Below are positions 8,831 to 16,667 of a DNA stretch of 64,000 nt, one piece after another (position 1 is the stretch's first letter; each line of letters starts with the position of its first letter). The translations under genes were made by a program, and so were the position numbers. The stretch covers positions 2,976,001 to 3,040,000 of the forward strand of contig NZ_CP102099.1 of assembly GCF_024582815.1 (NCBI RefSeq), in the 5' to 3' direction. Source of the stretch: Acinetobacter colistiniresistens (lineage in GTDB: Bacteria; Pseudomonadota; Gammaproteobacteria; Pseudomonadales; Moraxellaceae). Under the pieces are notes generated by a model. It was given only the letters and a program-made list of their open reading frames with translations. It was not told where the DNA came from and did no database searches.

Positions 8831-10046
8831 TTTTTTGTTCCTTGATAAATTTCATCAATCTATTTCCTACTCTTTTCAATTCAGGACGGAAATACTCCAT
8901 CTTTGGAACTATCACTTTTACGACTGTAAGTTGTGAGTTCTTAGGCGTAAGTTCAACACGTAATACCTGATCTATCCCTACAGATTTTAGTTTCTCAATC
9001 AATAGATATATACCATCGCCAATTGATCGTATTTCATCTGATTTATCGGGTATTTTAGAATAATGGATAAGCTTAACTTTAGAGGTTACTAACTTTCGAA
9101 CAATATTAACTGATTGCTGTTCAAATGCTTTACCACCATTTACTGCAAAAAAGTTTGTTCTATCAATAACATCATCACGACCACCATGTATCTGTGTAAG
9201 TCTTGATTGTGCCGCTTCACTTATTGCTCTAACGGCAGCAATATTCTTAATAGGATGAAATGCTGAACCATAACTAACCGCTACAGGTGATTCATCACTA
9301 GGATCAAGTATGTAAGCATGAAAATATGGAAGTTGATAAATATTATCAACATAGCGACAACTTAATTCAAACCCAGCTTTTTCAATTTTTTGTTTTAGAT
9401 CGATAATATTTTCATGCTTCTCATCAAATTCAACAAACTGAGACTGATTGGCAAAACTATCAAATGCTTGAATATCTCTTTCAAATAATTCAGCTAAGCC
9501 ATGTAATGTCGCCTCATCTAAAGAGTTTCCAGAACATAATCCATTTGTACTGGTTCCCAATATACGTTTATTTTTATTTTCTAGAAATGGATGGTAAACA
9601 AGTTCAGCGGGGATATAAATTTCTTCTTTTGTAACAATATCTTGTGCCAAAACGCAGGTCACTAGGTTATCTTCCATTAATTCAATACCTAAGATAGGAT
9701 TTAAATCAAGAAAATTAAATTTACAGTTCGCCTGTTCTATTATTTCCTTGATTTTTAAATCAATAGTTGGAATTATTCGATTTCTATATTCTGCATAACT
9801 AAACTCAATAGCTTCCATATATGCGCCAACCATTGCTTCTTTTGGAAACCTACCTTTTCCTGCATTAACACATAATGATCCCTTTACAGCATTTGGACGA
9901 ATACTTGAAAATACAGGAATACCTATCTTATCTAACCAAGTTATATTAGTAACGCGTGAAACTCCAACTTTCTCACCTATATTTACTGCAATCTCAAGGG
10001 TTTCATCTAGATCCTTTATTCTTAAACTCGATGTCATTTGATACAT
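8814..10046 (-). CDS. YcaO-domain peptide-modifying enzyme
   Basis: 410 residues. YcaO enzymes use ATP to phosphorylate a peptide amide oxygen, giving azolines or, with a sulfide source, thioamides. The ATP/Mg motifs are present in order: MEAIEFSYAE (77-86), GLAELFERD (183-191) and AISEAAQSR (274-282). There is no fused E1-like or docking domain and no proline-rich C terminus, so it is a stand-alone YcaO of the TfuA-partnered class rather than the azoline class with a fused partner. ATG 10046 follows AGGTGATAAA. Its substrate is probably the 33-residue peptide encoded just upstream. Confidence 0.93.
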   Translation of the reverse strand: MYQMTSSLRIKDLDETLEIAVNIGEKVGVSRVTNITWLDKIGIPVFSSIRPNAVKGSLCVNAGKGRFPKEAMVGAYMEAIEFSYAEYRNRIIPTIDLKIKEIIEQANCKFNFLDLNPILGIELMEDNLVTCVLAQDIVTKEEIYIPAELVYHPFLENKNKRILGTSTNGLCSGNSLDEATLHGLAELFERDIQAFDSFANQSQFVEFDEKHENIIDLKQKIEKAGFELSCRYVDNIYQLPYFHAYILDPSDESPVAVSYGSAFHPIKNIAAVRAISEAAQSRLTQIHGGRDDVIDRTNFFAVNGGKAFEQQSVNIVRKLVTSKVKLIHYSKIPDKSDEIRSIGDGIYLLIEKLKSVGIDQVLRVELTPKNSQLTVVKVIVPKMEYFRPELKRVGNRLMKFIKEQKNEKSD

Positions 10047-10114
10047 TTTATCACCTAATAATATATTCCATACTTATCCCCTTGAATTAAGCTTATAATC
10101 AAATAATATTTATC

Positions 10115-10142
10115 AAAAACACCCCACTAATTTAAGCGGGGT
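10115..10142 (-). terminator. Attenuator-type hairpin between precursor gene and ycaO
   Basis: Read on the minus strand: ACCCCGCT, 6-base loop, AGTGGGGT (8 bp with one G-U pair), then GTTTTTG. It stands 14 bases after the precursor stop and about 70 bases before the ycaO ATG. Partial termination here would give excess precursor over enzyme, a common RiPP design. Confidence 0.7.
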
Positions 10143-10156
10143 ATTTAGAGCATATT

Positions 10157-10258
10157 TTACAACTCATCCTCATAAGAACATACTACTTGCGTTAAATTCT
10201 CAGCAGGCATTAGCTTTAAAACCATTTCCACTTCCGCACTTGTTAATGATAATTTCAT
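10157..10258 (-). CDS. Candidate RiPP precursor peptide (33 residues)
   Basis: A small gene beginning MKLSLTSAEVEMVLKLMPAE and ending NLTQVVCSYEDEL. Start supported by AGGAG spaced 7 bases from ATG, the strongest ribosome site of the locus. The N-terminal two thirds form a predicted amphipathic helix (leader-like). The C-terminal VVCSYEDEL holds the only cysteine and is a plausible core, though the leader/core border cannot be seen. It is the only gene upstream of ycaO in the same direction, followed by an attenuator hairpin. No similarity to a known precursor was recognised. Function as the YcaO-TfuA substrate is inferred from position, size and expression signals. Confidence 0.7.
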   Translation of the reverse strand: MKLSLTSAEVEMVLKLMPAENLTQVVCSYEDEL

Positions 10259-10282
10259 AATATTACTCCTAGTTTTTATTAA

Positions 10283-10333
10283 CGAATAAAATATTCGCAA
10301 AACAAAAATAAAATTAAATCTCACTCATTTCAA
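10283..10333 (-). promoter_or_regulatory. Putative promoter and palindrome of the RiPP operon
   Basis: On the minus strand TTGAAA (10333-10328), 17-base spacer, TATTTT (10310-10305). Downstream, between the expected transcript start and the ribosome site, lies the perfect palindrome CGAATA-TTT-TATTCG (10297-10283), which could be an operator or a 5'-UTR hairpin. Promoter calls in DNA this AT-rich are weak. Confidence 0.4.
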
Positions 10334-10340
10334 GGCTTAA

Positions 10341-10805
10341 TCATCAAATAAAGCAATCGTATTTGTAACAAAATATTTATTAAAAATAAAAAATTAAAAT
10401 TACAATTTATCATCGTAAAAATAAAAACACAATTAAATAAACCATTAAAAATCAAAACAATATCAAAAAAACACTAACACCTAATTAAATAAAATTAATC
10501 GCACCATTATAATGCAAAACCAATCCATGTATTTTAATTAAAAAAATAATAATAAAAACAAATTATTCAAAATTTAACATTTAATACCATTTAAATTCAA
10601 ATAAAAGACCATAAAAATTTAGATTAAAAATCAATAATCGTTTTAAAATTAAAAACTAAACATTAAAAAATCATTTATTCTGAAAAACATACTTAACAAT
10701 AAGTACAATAGACATAATAATCCCCCCTCCATACACGTATCGTTTTGATTCATTCACTGCACTCTTTTAGTGATTAAATGACGCGTTAGATTAAAAACCT
10801 TAATA
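10341..10805. other. AT-rich spacer without recognisable genes
   Basis: About 465 bases dominated by A and T runs. The only notable signal is a minus-strand 14-codon frame (10715-10671, MSIVLIVKYVFQNK) behind a near-perfect ribosome site GGAGGGGGG. It could be a leader peptide or the relic of a longer gene. I see no inverted repeats of insertion-sequence type. The spacer separates the RiPP operon from truncated trhP. Confidence 0.5.
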
Positions 10806-10810
10806 TACTT

Positions 10811-11248
10811 TCAGGGAAAAGCTTTGACCCCAGTCTCATGACCCAACTAGAAGGTTTGGCCAATCGTGGTTATACCGAAGGCTTCTTGCGCCGCCATGTG
10901 CATAGCGATTATCAAAATTATGCCGATGGTTCATCGCATTTTGACTATCAACAATTTTGCGGTGAAGTGATTGGACGCAATGGTGACCATATCCGCATTG
11001 AGGTAAAGAACCGCTTTGTGGTTGGTGATTCACTTGAGTTAATGACACCCAAAGGCAATCTCCACTTTCACTTGGAACAGATGCGTGATCTTAAAGGCAA
11101 TGCCATTAAAAATGCCAAGGGTTCAGGCCATATCGTGGAAATTCCATTTTCTCCAGACATCGATATTGAATATGCACTGTTGATTCGTAATTTGCCGCAC
11201 GCAAAAACCAAATTACAATCTGCAGCGCTTGCTTATTCGGCAGATTAA
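10811..11248 (+). pseudogene. trhP: 5'-truncated trhP (YegQ, U32-family tRNA hydroxylation protein)
   Basis: Homology to the C-terminal part of E. coli YegQ/TrhP begins abruptly at SGKSFDPSLMTQLEGLANRG (E. coli has GKPFDTSLMETLEGLAHRG) and runs to the end, including VGDSLELMTPKGN and YALLIRN. The roughly 310 N-terminal residues of this about 450-residue protein, with the U32 catalytic region, are absent, and an in-frame TAG stands at 10787. An internal ATG at 10838 exists but the product would lack the active domain. TrhP installs 5-hydroxyuridine at the tRNA wobble position. The break coincides with the AT-rich island, so truncation by the insertion is likely. Confidence 0.8.
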
Positions 11249-11249
11249 G

Positions 11250-11504
11250 ATGGCACTGTTAATTACCAACGCATGTATCAATTGCGATATGTGTTTGCCT
11301 GAATGTCCCAATCAAGCGATTAATGAAGGTGCAAAAGTCTATGAAATTGATCCACAACGTTGCACTGAATGCATCGGTTTCTACACAGCACCCACCTGTC
11401 TCGCTGTCTGTTCCATCGATTGTGTTCAGCCTGATCCAGCATGGGTGGAATCTACAGATCAACTGCTGATTAAATTCAATAATCTGAATCTATTCAAACA
11501 TTAA
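11250..11504 (+). CDS. yfhL: YfhL-family 4Fe-4S dicluster ferredoxin
   Basis: 84 residues with two 4Fe-4S motifs: CINCDMCLPECP (C-x2-C-x2-C-x3-C-P) near residue 10, and CTECIGFYTAPTCLAVC, where the second cluster has the long insertion typical of the YfhL/Allochromatium-type ferredoxins. The ATG at 11250 overlaps nothing but follows the trhP stop by one base, a conserved pairing in relatives. With trhP truncated it may now lack its partner. An upstream ATG at 11229 would add seven residues but has no ribosome site. Confidence 0.88.
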   Translation: MALLITNACINCDMCLPECPNQAINEGAKVYEIDPQRCTECIGFYTAPTCLAVCSIDCVQPDPAWVESTDQLLIKFNNLNLFKH

Positions 11505-11631
11505 AGACTTGATTACAGATAGGCACAAACCCATGAAAAGTATGGAAAAGTGCCTATCCCACCCTCAACGCAAAACAGCTCATCATGATTTGACCCTTTA
11601 AGCTCAGTACTGGCATCAAACTTGCTAATGA

Positions 11632-11661
11632 GTATTACGTTTTATTCAATTAGTATTACTA
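11632..11661. promoter_or_regulatory. Operator C of the guanidine module
   Basis: GTATTAC at 11632-11638 and GTATTAC at 11653-11659, 21 bp apart. Read on the minus strand it is TAGTAATAC-N13-CGTAATA, the same design as the sites at 17249 and 22603. It ends 14 bases before the permease ATG. Confidence 0.7.
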
Positions 11662-11674
11662 CGGGTGTGCACCT

Positions 11675-12610
11675 ATGCATCATTCAGTACTGTCCAAAAG
11701 GAAAAAGCTTTATTTGAGTTTGGGGTCTTTTCTGATTCCCATCCTGATCTGGAGCTGCGTCAGTTACTTGCCTTTTATCTGGCATCCACAAGTTCAAATT
11801 ACCCATGCAGGTGCTGATGCTTATTTACAAGTTGGCACGCGCATTGAGAAACAGGCCTATTATGCGGCGGCCCAAGATGCAGTCAATCAAGGTAAAGCAC
11901 CACCTACAGGAATTCTGGTCAATCCCATTTATTTGCCTGCACCGCATCAAGTCGCGAAAGCCTTATTTACCTCTTTTACCACGCCACCTCAACAGGCCGA
12001 TGCGCCGTGGTTACATCAAAGTCTGTGGCACAGTATCAAGATTGTATTTACGGCGTTTTTTATCTCTTCATTGATCGGTGTGCCGCTGGGCATCCTGTGT
12101 GGCTTTTCCAATACCATTTCCAAGCTGACTGAACCCTTTGTCGAGTTCTTTCGCTACCTGCCAGCACCTGCCTTTGGGGCATTGGCAGTGGCGATTTTAG
12201 GCATTAATGATGCCCCGAAAATTGCCATTATTGTGATTGGTACTTTATTTCAACAAATTCTGATCATTGCCAATACCACTCGCATGGTTGATCGCGGCTT
12301 GGTTGAAGCTGGTTATACACTAGGTACCAATAAGCTTAAAAGCCTGTTTCATGTGGTGATTCCTGCTGCACTGCCTGACATTTATCGAGATCAACGGGTG
12401 TTGCTCGGTTGGGCATGGACCTATCTGATTGTGTCGGAACTGATTGGTGCCACCTCAGGAATTACCTGGTTCATTACTCAACAAGCACGCTATCAAAACT
12501 TTGACAATGTTTATGCCGCCATCCTGATTATTGGGGTGATTGGACTGTTGTGTGATTTGATTTTAATGAAACTGGGCACATACCTATTTAAATGGAAAAA
12601 GGGAGTATAA
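11675..12610 (+). CDS. ABC transporter permease (nitrate/sulfonate/taurine type), guanidine module
   Basis: 311 residues, inner membrane. An N-terminal membrane segment is followed by a periplasmic stretch (residues about 40-105), then five or so membrane helices. The permease coupling loop EAGYTLGTNKLKSLFHVVIPAALPDI (near residue 212) matches the EAA consensus of the SsuC/TauC family. The extra periplasmic domain is longer than in SsuC. Transporters of this family are commonly linked to guanidine-I riboswitches and urea/guanidine carboxylases. It pairs with the ATPase gene two bases downstream and with the lipoprotein encoded at 15553-16584. Operator C lies just upstream. Confidence 0.88.
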   Translation: MHHSVLSKRKKLYLSLGSFLIPILIWSCVSYLPFIWHPQVQITHAGADAYLQVGTRIEKQAYYAAAQDAVNQGKAPPTGILVNPIYLPAPHQVAKALFTSFTTPPQQADAPWLHQSLWHSIKIVFTAFFISSLIGVPLGILCGFSNTISKLTEPFVEFFRYLPAPAFGALAVAILGINDAPKIAIIVIGTLFQQILIIANTTRMVDRGLVEAGYTLGTNKLKSLFHVVIPAALPDIYRDQRVLLGWAWTYLIVSELIGATSGITWFITQQARYQNFDNVYAAILIIGVIGLLCDLILMKLGTYLFKWKKGV

Positions 12611-12612
12611 AT

Positions 12613-13491
12613 ATGACGGATAATTTTGATGCCAAAGCCTATTTTGAGCATATTTATACACGTCCCGTGATGTTGGAAACCAAGCAACTGACGCAGATTT
12701 TTCAGCATGGCACATCTGAACGCACGGTACTGAACCAAATTGATTTAAGTATTCATAAACGCGAGTTTGTCTGTGTGATTGGCCCTTCCGGCTGTGGAAA
12801 ATCAACCTTGAGCCGTGTGGTTGCAGGTCTAGATGACTACCACAGTGGTGAGGTTCTGGTTGAGGGGCAAAAGATTAAAGGCCCAAGTTCAGAACGTGGC
12901 ATGGTGTTTCAATGCTATACCTTATTTCCATGGAAAACCGTCAAAGAAAATGTGATGTTTGGCCCTTTGATGAAAGGCATCAGTCAAACCCGTGCCGAAG
13001 AAATGGCACGTGAGTGGATTAATATTATTGGCTTAGAAAAATATGAAAATCAGTTCCCACATGAACTTTCTGGTGGGATGAAACAGCGTGTCGCTATTGC
13101 CCGAGCTTTAGTCAATGAACCCAAAATTTTACTCATGGATGAACCTTTTGGTGCACTCGATCCCTACACCCGACAAAAAATGCAAAAGCATTTGATGGAC
13201 TTATGGCAAAACATTGATATCACCATTTTATTTGTCACGCATGACATGGATGAAGCTATTTTACTGGCAGATCGTATTGTGGCCTTAAAAGCCAATCCGG
13301 GCGAGATCAAAGAGATTATTGAGGTGAATTTACCGCGTCCACGGACAATTGAGCTGGTGCATTCGCCTGAATTTAAACAACTACGGGAACGGGTTGATCT
13401 GTTGGTACATCACCAAGAGGAACAACTCGACCCTGCACTACAGGATTTACCTAAAATTCCACGTATGACTCAAATGAGTACACAGAAATAA
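12613..13491 (+). CDS. ABC transporter ATP-binding protein, guanidine module
   Basis: 292 residues. Walker A GPSGCGKST near residue 58, signature LSGGMKQRVAIARAL near residue 150, Walker B ILLMDEPFGALD, and the switch histidine in FVTHDMDEA. Closest in layout to SsuB/TauB/NrtD importers. The start at 12613 is chosen because GGGAG stands 7 bases upstream; an in-frame ATG at 12592 inside the permease gene lacks a ribosome site. The C terminus beyond residue 240 carries an extra charged segment (VDLLVHHQEEQLDPAL). Energises uptake together with the adjacent permease. Confidence 0.9.
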   Translation: MTDNFDAKAYFEHIYTRPVMLETKQLTQIFQHGTSERTVLNQIDLSIHKREFVCVIGPSGCGKSTLSRVVAGLDDYHSGEVLVEGQKIKGPSSERGMVFQCYTLFPWKTVKENVMFGPLMKGISQTRAEEMAREWINIIGLEKYENQFPHELSGGMKQRVAIARALVNEPKILLMDEPFGALDPYTRQKMQKHLMDLWQNIDITILFVTHDMDEAILLADRIVALKANPGEIKEIIEVNLPRPRTIELVHSPEFKQLRERVDLLVHHQEEQLDPALQDLPKIPRMTQMSTQK

Positions 13492-13556
13492 AATAGCGTT
13501 TGGGACGACCCAATCTGCTTCATTTATTGCTGGACGACCAGCCAATGGTGAATCTC

Positions 13557-14561
13557 ATGAACCATGATTATGTGTTGCCCTTAATTGATATTTCACTCCT
13601 CAACAGTGCGAGTTTAGAAGATCGCAAACAGGTGGTGAAGCAACTTGATCAAGCCTGTAAGGACATTGGCTTCTTATACATTCAAGGGGAACAATTTCAG
13701 CCCGAACTGTTCGATCAGTTAAAACAAACCGCACAGCACTATTTTAGCCAAGACCAAGCCACTAAAATGCAGCATTATATTGGTCTTTCCGAAAATCATA
13801 GTGGTTATGTGCCAATCGGTGAAGAACAATTCAAAGCCAATGTCTATGATTTAAAAGAATCTTATGACATTAATTATGACTATCTCGGTGAGCTGCATCG
13901 TCGTCCTTTACTCGGCCCAACGCTATGGCCAGAGGATGCAATCTTTAAGCAAAGCGTCCTAAATTATTATCAACATATCAAAGCCATCGGCAATCAGCTA
14001 TTTAAAGCTTTTGCTTTGGCACTTGAGCTGAATGAAGATTTTTTTGAACCACATTTAAAGCATGCACCGAGCCAATTGAGACTGATTCATTATCCTTATA
14101 ATCCTGAGGCACACGATCAATCGGGCATTGGTGCACATACCGACTATGAATGTTTTACCCTGTTATTTCCAACGGCGGAAGGTTTACAGGTTCTGAATAA
14201 ACAAGGTGAATGGATCGATATTCCCTTAATTGAAAACACCATGGTAATGAATATTGGCGATATGATGGAGATCTTGTCCAATGGTCGTTATCTGGCAACC
14301 AAGCATCGTGTGAAACGCGTACAGCAAGAACGTTATTCTTTTCCGCTGTTCTTCTCCTGTGATTATGACTATCTGATTCAGCCACTGATTCCCAATGAAG
14401 CGCCGTTATATCCACCAATCAAAGGCGGTGAGCATCTATTCAATCAGACGGCTCAAACCTTTATGTACCTCAAGCAACGGATTGAGTCGGGTGAACTGGT
14501 ACTTGTAAATGCCCGTCCACTGTACTCCTTTGGTTTAAATGAACAAGGAGCAAGTGAATGA
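13557..14561 (+). CDS. Isopenicillin N synthase-like 2-oxoglutarate/Fe(II) oxygenase
   Basis: About 334 residues. An N-terminal DIOX_N region (LPLIDISLL, DQACKDIGFLYIQGE) is followed by the double-stranded beta-helix core. Iron ligands are HTDYE (H and D, in GIGAHTDYECF) and the distal H in ATKHRVKRV, and the 2-oxoglutarate contact RxS is ERYSFPLFF. The substrate is unknown. Some relatives release guanidine from arginine-type compounds (ethylene-forming enzyme, homoarginine hydroxylase), so in this operon it may liberate guanidine, which is inference. Start is uncertain: ATG 13557 has GGTGA upstream, while ATG 13545 and TTG 13500 are alternatives. Overlaps the next gene by 4 bp. Confidence 0.85.
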   Translation: MNHDYVLPLIDISLLNSASLEDRKQVVKQLDQACKDIGFLYIQGEQFQPELFDQLKQTAQHYFSQDQATKMQHYIGLSENHSGYVPIGEEQFKANVYDLKESYDINYDYLGELHRRPLLGPTLWPEDAIFKQSVLNYYQHIKAIGNQLFKAFALALELNEDFFEPHLKHAPSQLRLIHYPYNPEAHDQSGIGAHTDYECFTLLFPTAEGLQVLNKQGEWIDIPLIENTMVMNIGDMMEILSNGRYLATKHRVKRVQQERYSFPLFFSCDYDYLIQPLIPNEAPLYPPIKGGEHLFNQTAQTFMYLKQRIESGELVLVNARPLYSFGLNEQGASE

Positions 14562-15433
14562 ATCTAATCAACTTACTCGCGCAACTGGAGCCAACCCCAA
14601 TTGATGATCACTTGCCCTTACCCCGCTATTTACTGGGATGTTTTAGACGCAAAAGTATCAGCTTCTTTAATGGTATGACCGATGAAAAAACCATTGTGTA
14701 TTGGTTTCAGTCCAAATCTTTCAGCATTGACCTACGACTGATCGATGCCAATCAAACCACAGTACATGATCGACAAGGATGGATTGGCGATACTCTATGG
14801 GATTCAGATCGCGAATTACTCTCTTGGCAGGTTCATCAAAACTATCAGAATCATATTCAATGGCCTGAACCTGCTAAGCTTTACCCAATAGGCAACAGTA
14901 TTTTAGAGTTTTCACCTTCCCATGCCTATGTAGAAGATTGGCGGCAACAGGCTCAACAGGGCTTACTGCTCGGTTTACGCCTCTTTCAGATGCAACATAT
15001 CGCAACACAACAGATGATAGCTATAGATGGCGGCTTGATGATCAGCGGTCAGCACATGGCTTATGCACAATCACGCCTTCCCCAACAACAAAATCAACTG
15101 AAAAATGGTTCAATTGATCATCCTGAAAATGATCCTGAAGTGATCGAAAGCTATGAAGTCTCAGTTGCTTTAAATGGTTCTTCTATTGATTTTAGTACAA
15201 TCAGTAGTCGTTTGCAGCAATCGATTTCACTCGATGATTTTGAAATAGAAGATGCCAATACCCTGACCCAACTGAAACAGATTGAAGGTGAACTGTATCG
15301 ACTTTATTTTCATCTGGATATCTATCAACCTGATTTTGTATTTAGTACCACAACCGCAACCACCACGGATACACAACAATGGCTGGCTGCCGAACAAAAG
15401 CATTTATTAAAAAATGCCACGCGGACTTATTAA
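14558..15433 (+). CDS. Uncharacterised protein of the guanidine module
   Basis: 291 residues, no signal peptide or membrane segment. The ATG overlaps the oxygenase stop (ATGA), so the two are coupled. Middle segments DRQGWIGDTLWDSDRELLSWQVHQN and the glycine-rich AIDGGLMISGQHMAYAQSR suggest a mixed alpha/beta, lipocalin-like ligand-binding fold, but no family was recognised with confidence. A glutamine-rich linker (PQQQNQLKN) lies near residue 180. Position after the transporter and oxygenase suggests a helper enzyme or binding protein for the same substrate. Confidence 0.75.
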   Translation: MNLINLLAQLEPTPIDDHLPLPRYLLGCFRRKSISFFNGMTDEKTIVYWFQSKSFSIDLRLIDANQTTVHDRQGWIGDTLWDSDRELLSWQVHQNYQNHIQWPEPAKLYPIGNSILEFSPSHAYVEDWRQQAQQGLLLGLRLFQMQHIATQQMIAIDGGLMISGQHMAYAQSRLPQQQNQLKNGSIDHPENDPEVIESYEVSVALNGSSIDFSTISSRLQQSISLDDFEIEDANTLTQLKQIEGELYRLYFHLDIYQPDFVFSTTTATTTDTQQWLAAEQKHLLKNATRTY

Positions 15434-15513
15434 TCCTGTTTGTATGTGATTGATTCTAGAAAGGACTATCAATTATTTAAAAAGATTGTCCTTCAGATTT
15501 TAAAATCTGGAAA

Positions 15514-15546
15514 TAAAAAATCGCTCTATGAGAGCGATTTTTTATA
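15514..15546. terminator. Bidirectional terminator between convergent guanidine-module genes
   Basis: Perfect 10-bp stem AAATCGCTCT / AGAGCGATTT with a 3-base loop, flanked by an A run on one side and a T run on the other. It serves the plus-strand operon ending at 15433 and the minus-strand lipoprotein gene ending at 15553. Confidence 0.88.
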
Positions 15547-15552
15547 GATTAG

Positions 15553-16584
15553 CTATTTCAACTCATCCACCAAAGCTGGATAAATCAAGCCATCCACATC
15601 CACTGCCGTTTTATAAATGCCATTACTGAGATTGAATTGATTGACGTGATAGGTCGAACCATAAATCGAATCAAAACCAGTTCCCTTCTGGAACACTTTC
15701 TTATTCGCTGCGATATCCAGTAAATATGTCCCCTCAATAAATTGCTCATACTGTTGAGAATCAACGCCGACACGATTGGCCATGATCTTTACCGCATCGG
15801 CATGTGTGGCAGGGTCTTGGATATACTTCACCGTTTTATCCCACACTTTGATTAGCTTTTTCCAGTCCTCTTGATGCGCAGATAAATGACTTGGATTCAC
15901 CGCAAGGGTATCGTAGATCAAACCCGGCTTGTCTTTGGAGCTATAAATAATCTTGGAACCTGCAACAGCTTTTAACGCTTGATTGGCCACAGGTTGCCAA
16001 ACTGCAATCGCAGCAACATCCTGACTGCCAAACACTTGAGGAAGTTCATTGGTTACTGAATTGACCAGTTTAATATCTGAAAAAGGAATCCTGGCATCCT
16101 TTAAAGCCGTCGATAACAACAGGTGATCGACCAATCCTTTTTCTGTAGCAATGGATTTGCCTTTTAAATCCTGAATACTGTTGATACCATTCTTGGCAAT
16201 AATGACATCATTACCCGCAGAATAGTCTGTCACCATAATGATCATGCCCTTGCTCCCGCCCGAGGCATTGACCAAATTATCGCCATTGGTAATAAACACC
16301 GCATCCAGTTGATTAGCCGCAAATGCAGAAATTGAAGCTGAATAATCGAACCATTTAAAATCAACATTTAAGCCTGCGTCTTTGAGCCAACCTTTTTCAA
16401 TCGCCACTTGCCAAGCAACCCAACCTGGCCAATCACTATAGCCAATCGTAATAGGCGTGGTTGTCGTTACATCTTTGGCCTCGGTCGCTTTCTCCGCCGT
16501 TGGTACTTTAGCCGAATTATCACACGCGCTAAGTACCAGCCCGAACAGCACTGAAACAGATAACGTTGCTATTGCTTGCTTCAT
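15553..16584 (-). CDS. Substrate-binding lipoprotein, guanidine/urea-type ABC transporter
   Basis: 343 residues from ATG 16584, which follows GGGGTGATT. A lipoprotein signal (VLFGLVLSAC, lipidated Cys followed by DNS) and the NMT1/SsuA-like periplasmic binding fold are visible: ITIGYSDWPGWVAWQVAIEKGW at the first strand, DAVFITNGDNL, and GKSIATEKGLVDHLLLS. The acidic/aromatic start of the mature fold (SDWPGWVAW) resembles putative urea transporters linked to urea carboxylases. It is encoded apart from its permease and ATPase, 83 bases downstream of the NikR-like regulator on the same strand. Confidence 0.88.
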   Translation of the reverse strand: MKQAIATLSVSVLFGLVLSACDNSAKVPTAEKATEAKDVTTTTPITIGYSDWPGWVAWQVAIEKGWLKDAGLNVDFKWFDYSASISAFAANQLDAVFITNGDNLVNASGGSKGMIIMVTDYSAGNDVIIAKNGINSIQDLKGKSIATEKGLVDHLLLSTALKDARIPFSDIKLVNSVTNELPQVFGSQDVAAIAVWQPVANQALKAVAGSKIIYSSKDKPGLIYDTLAVNPSHLSAHQEDWKKLIKVWDKTVKYIQDPATHADAVKIMANRVGVDSQQYEQFIEGTYLLDIAANKKVFQKGTGFDSIYGSTYHVNQFNLSNGIYKTAVDVDGLIYPALVDELK

Positions 16585-16667
16585 AATCACCCCATATCTT
16601 TTTTGAAAATTTTGCCCAGAGCACGTCTCAATCACGTGTTCAGCGACAATACCAATGCCGACGCTTC

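Noticed and set aside
10838..11248. Functional short protein from the internal ATG of trhP
   Set aside because: It would lack the catalytic U32 region, and no ribosome site precedes 10838.
11675..12610. A second guanidine riboswitch upstream of the permease operon
   Set aside because: The 170 bases upstream lack the ACACGGAGGG and GAGAGA blocks; only the operator is present.
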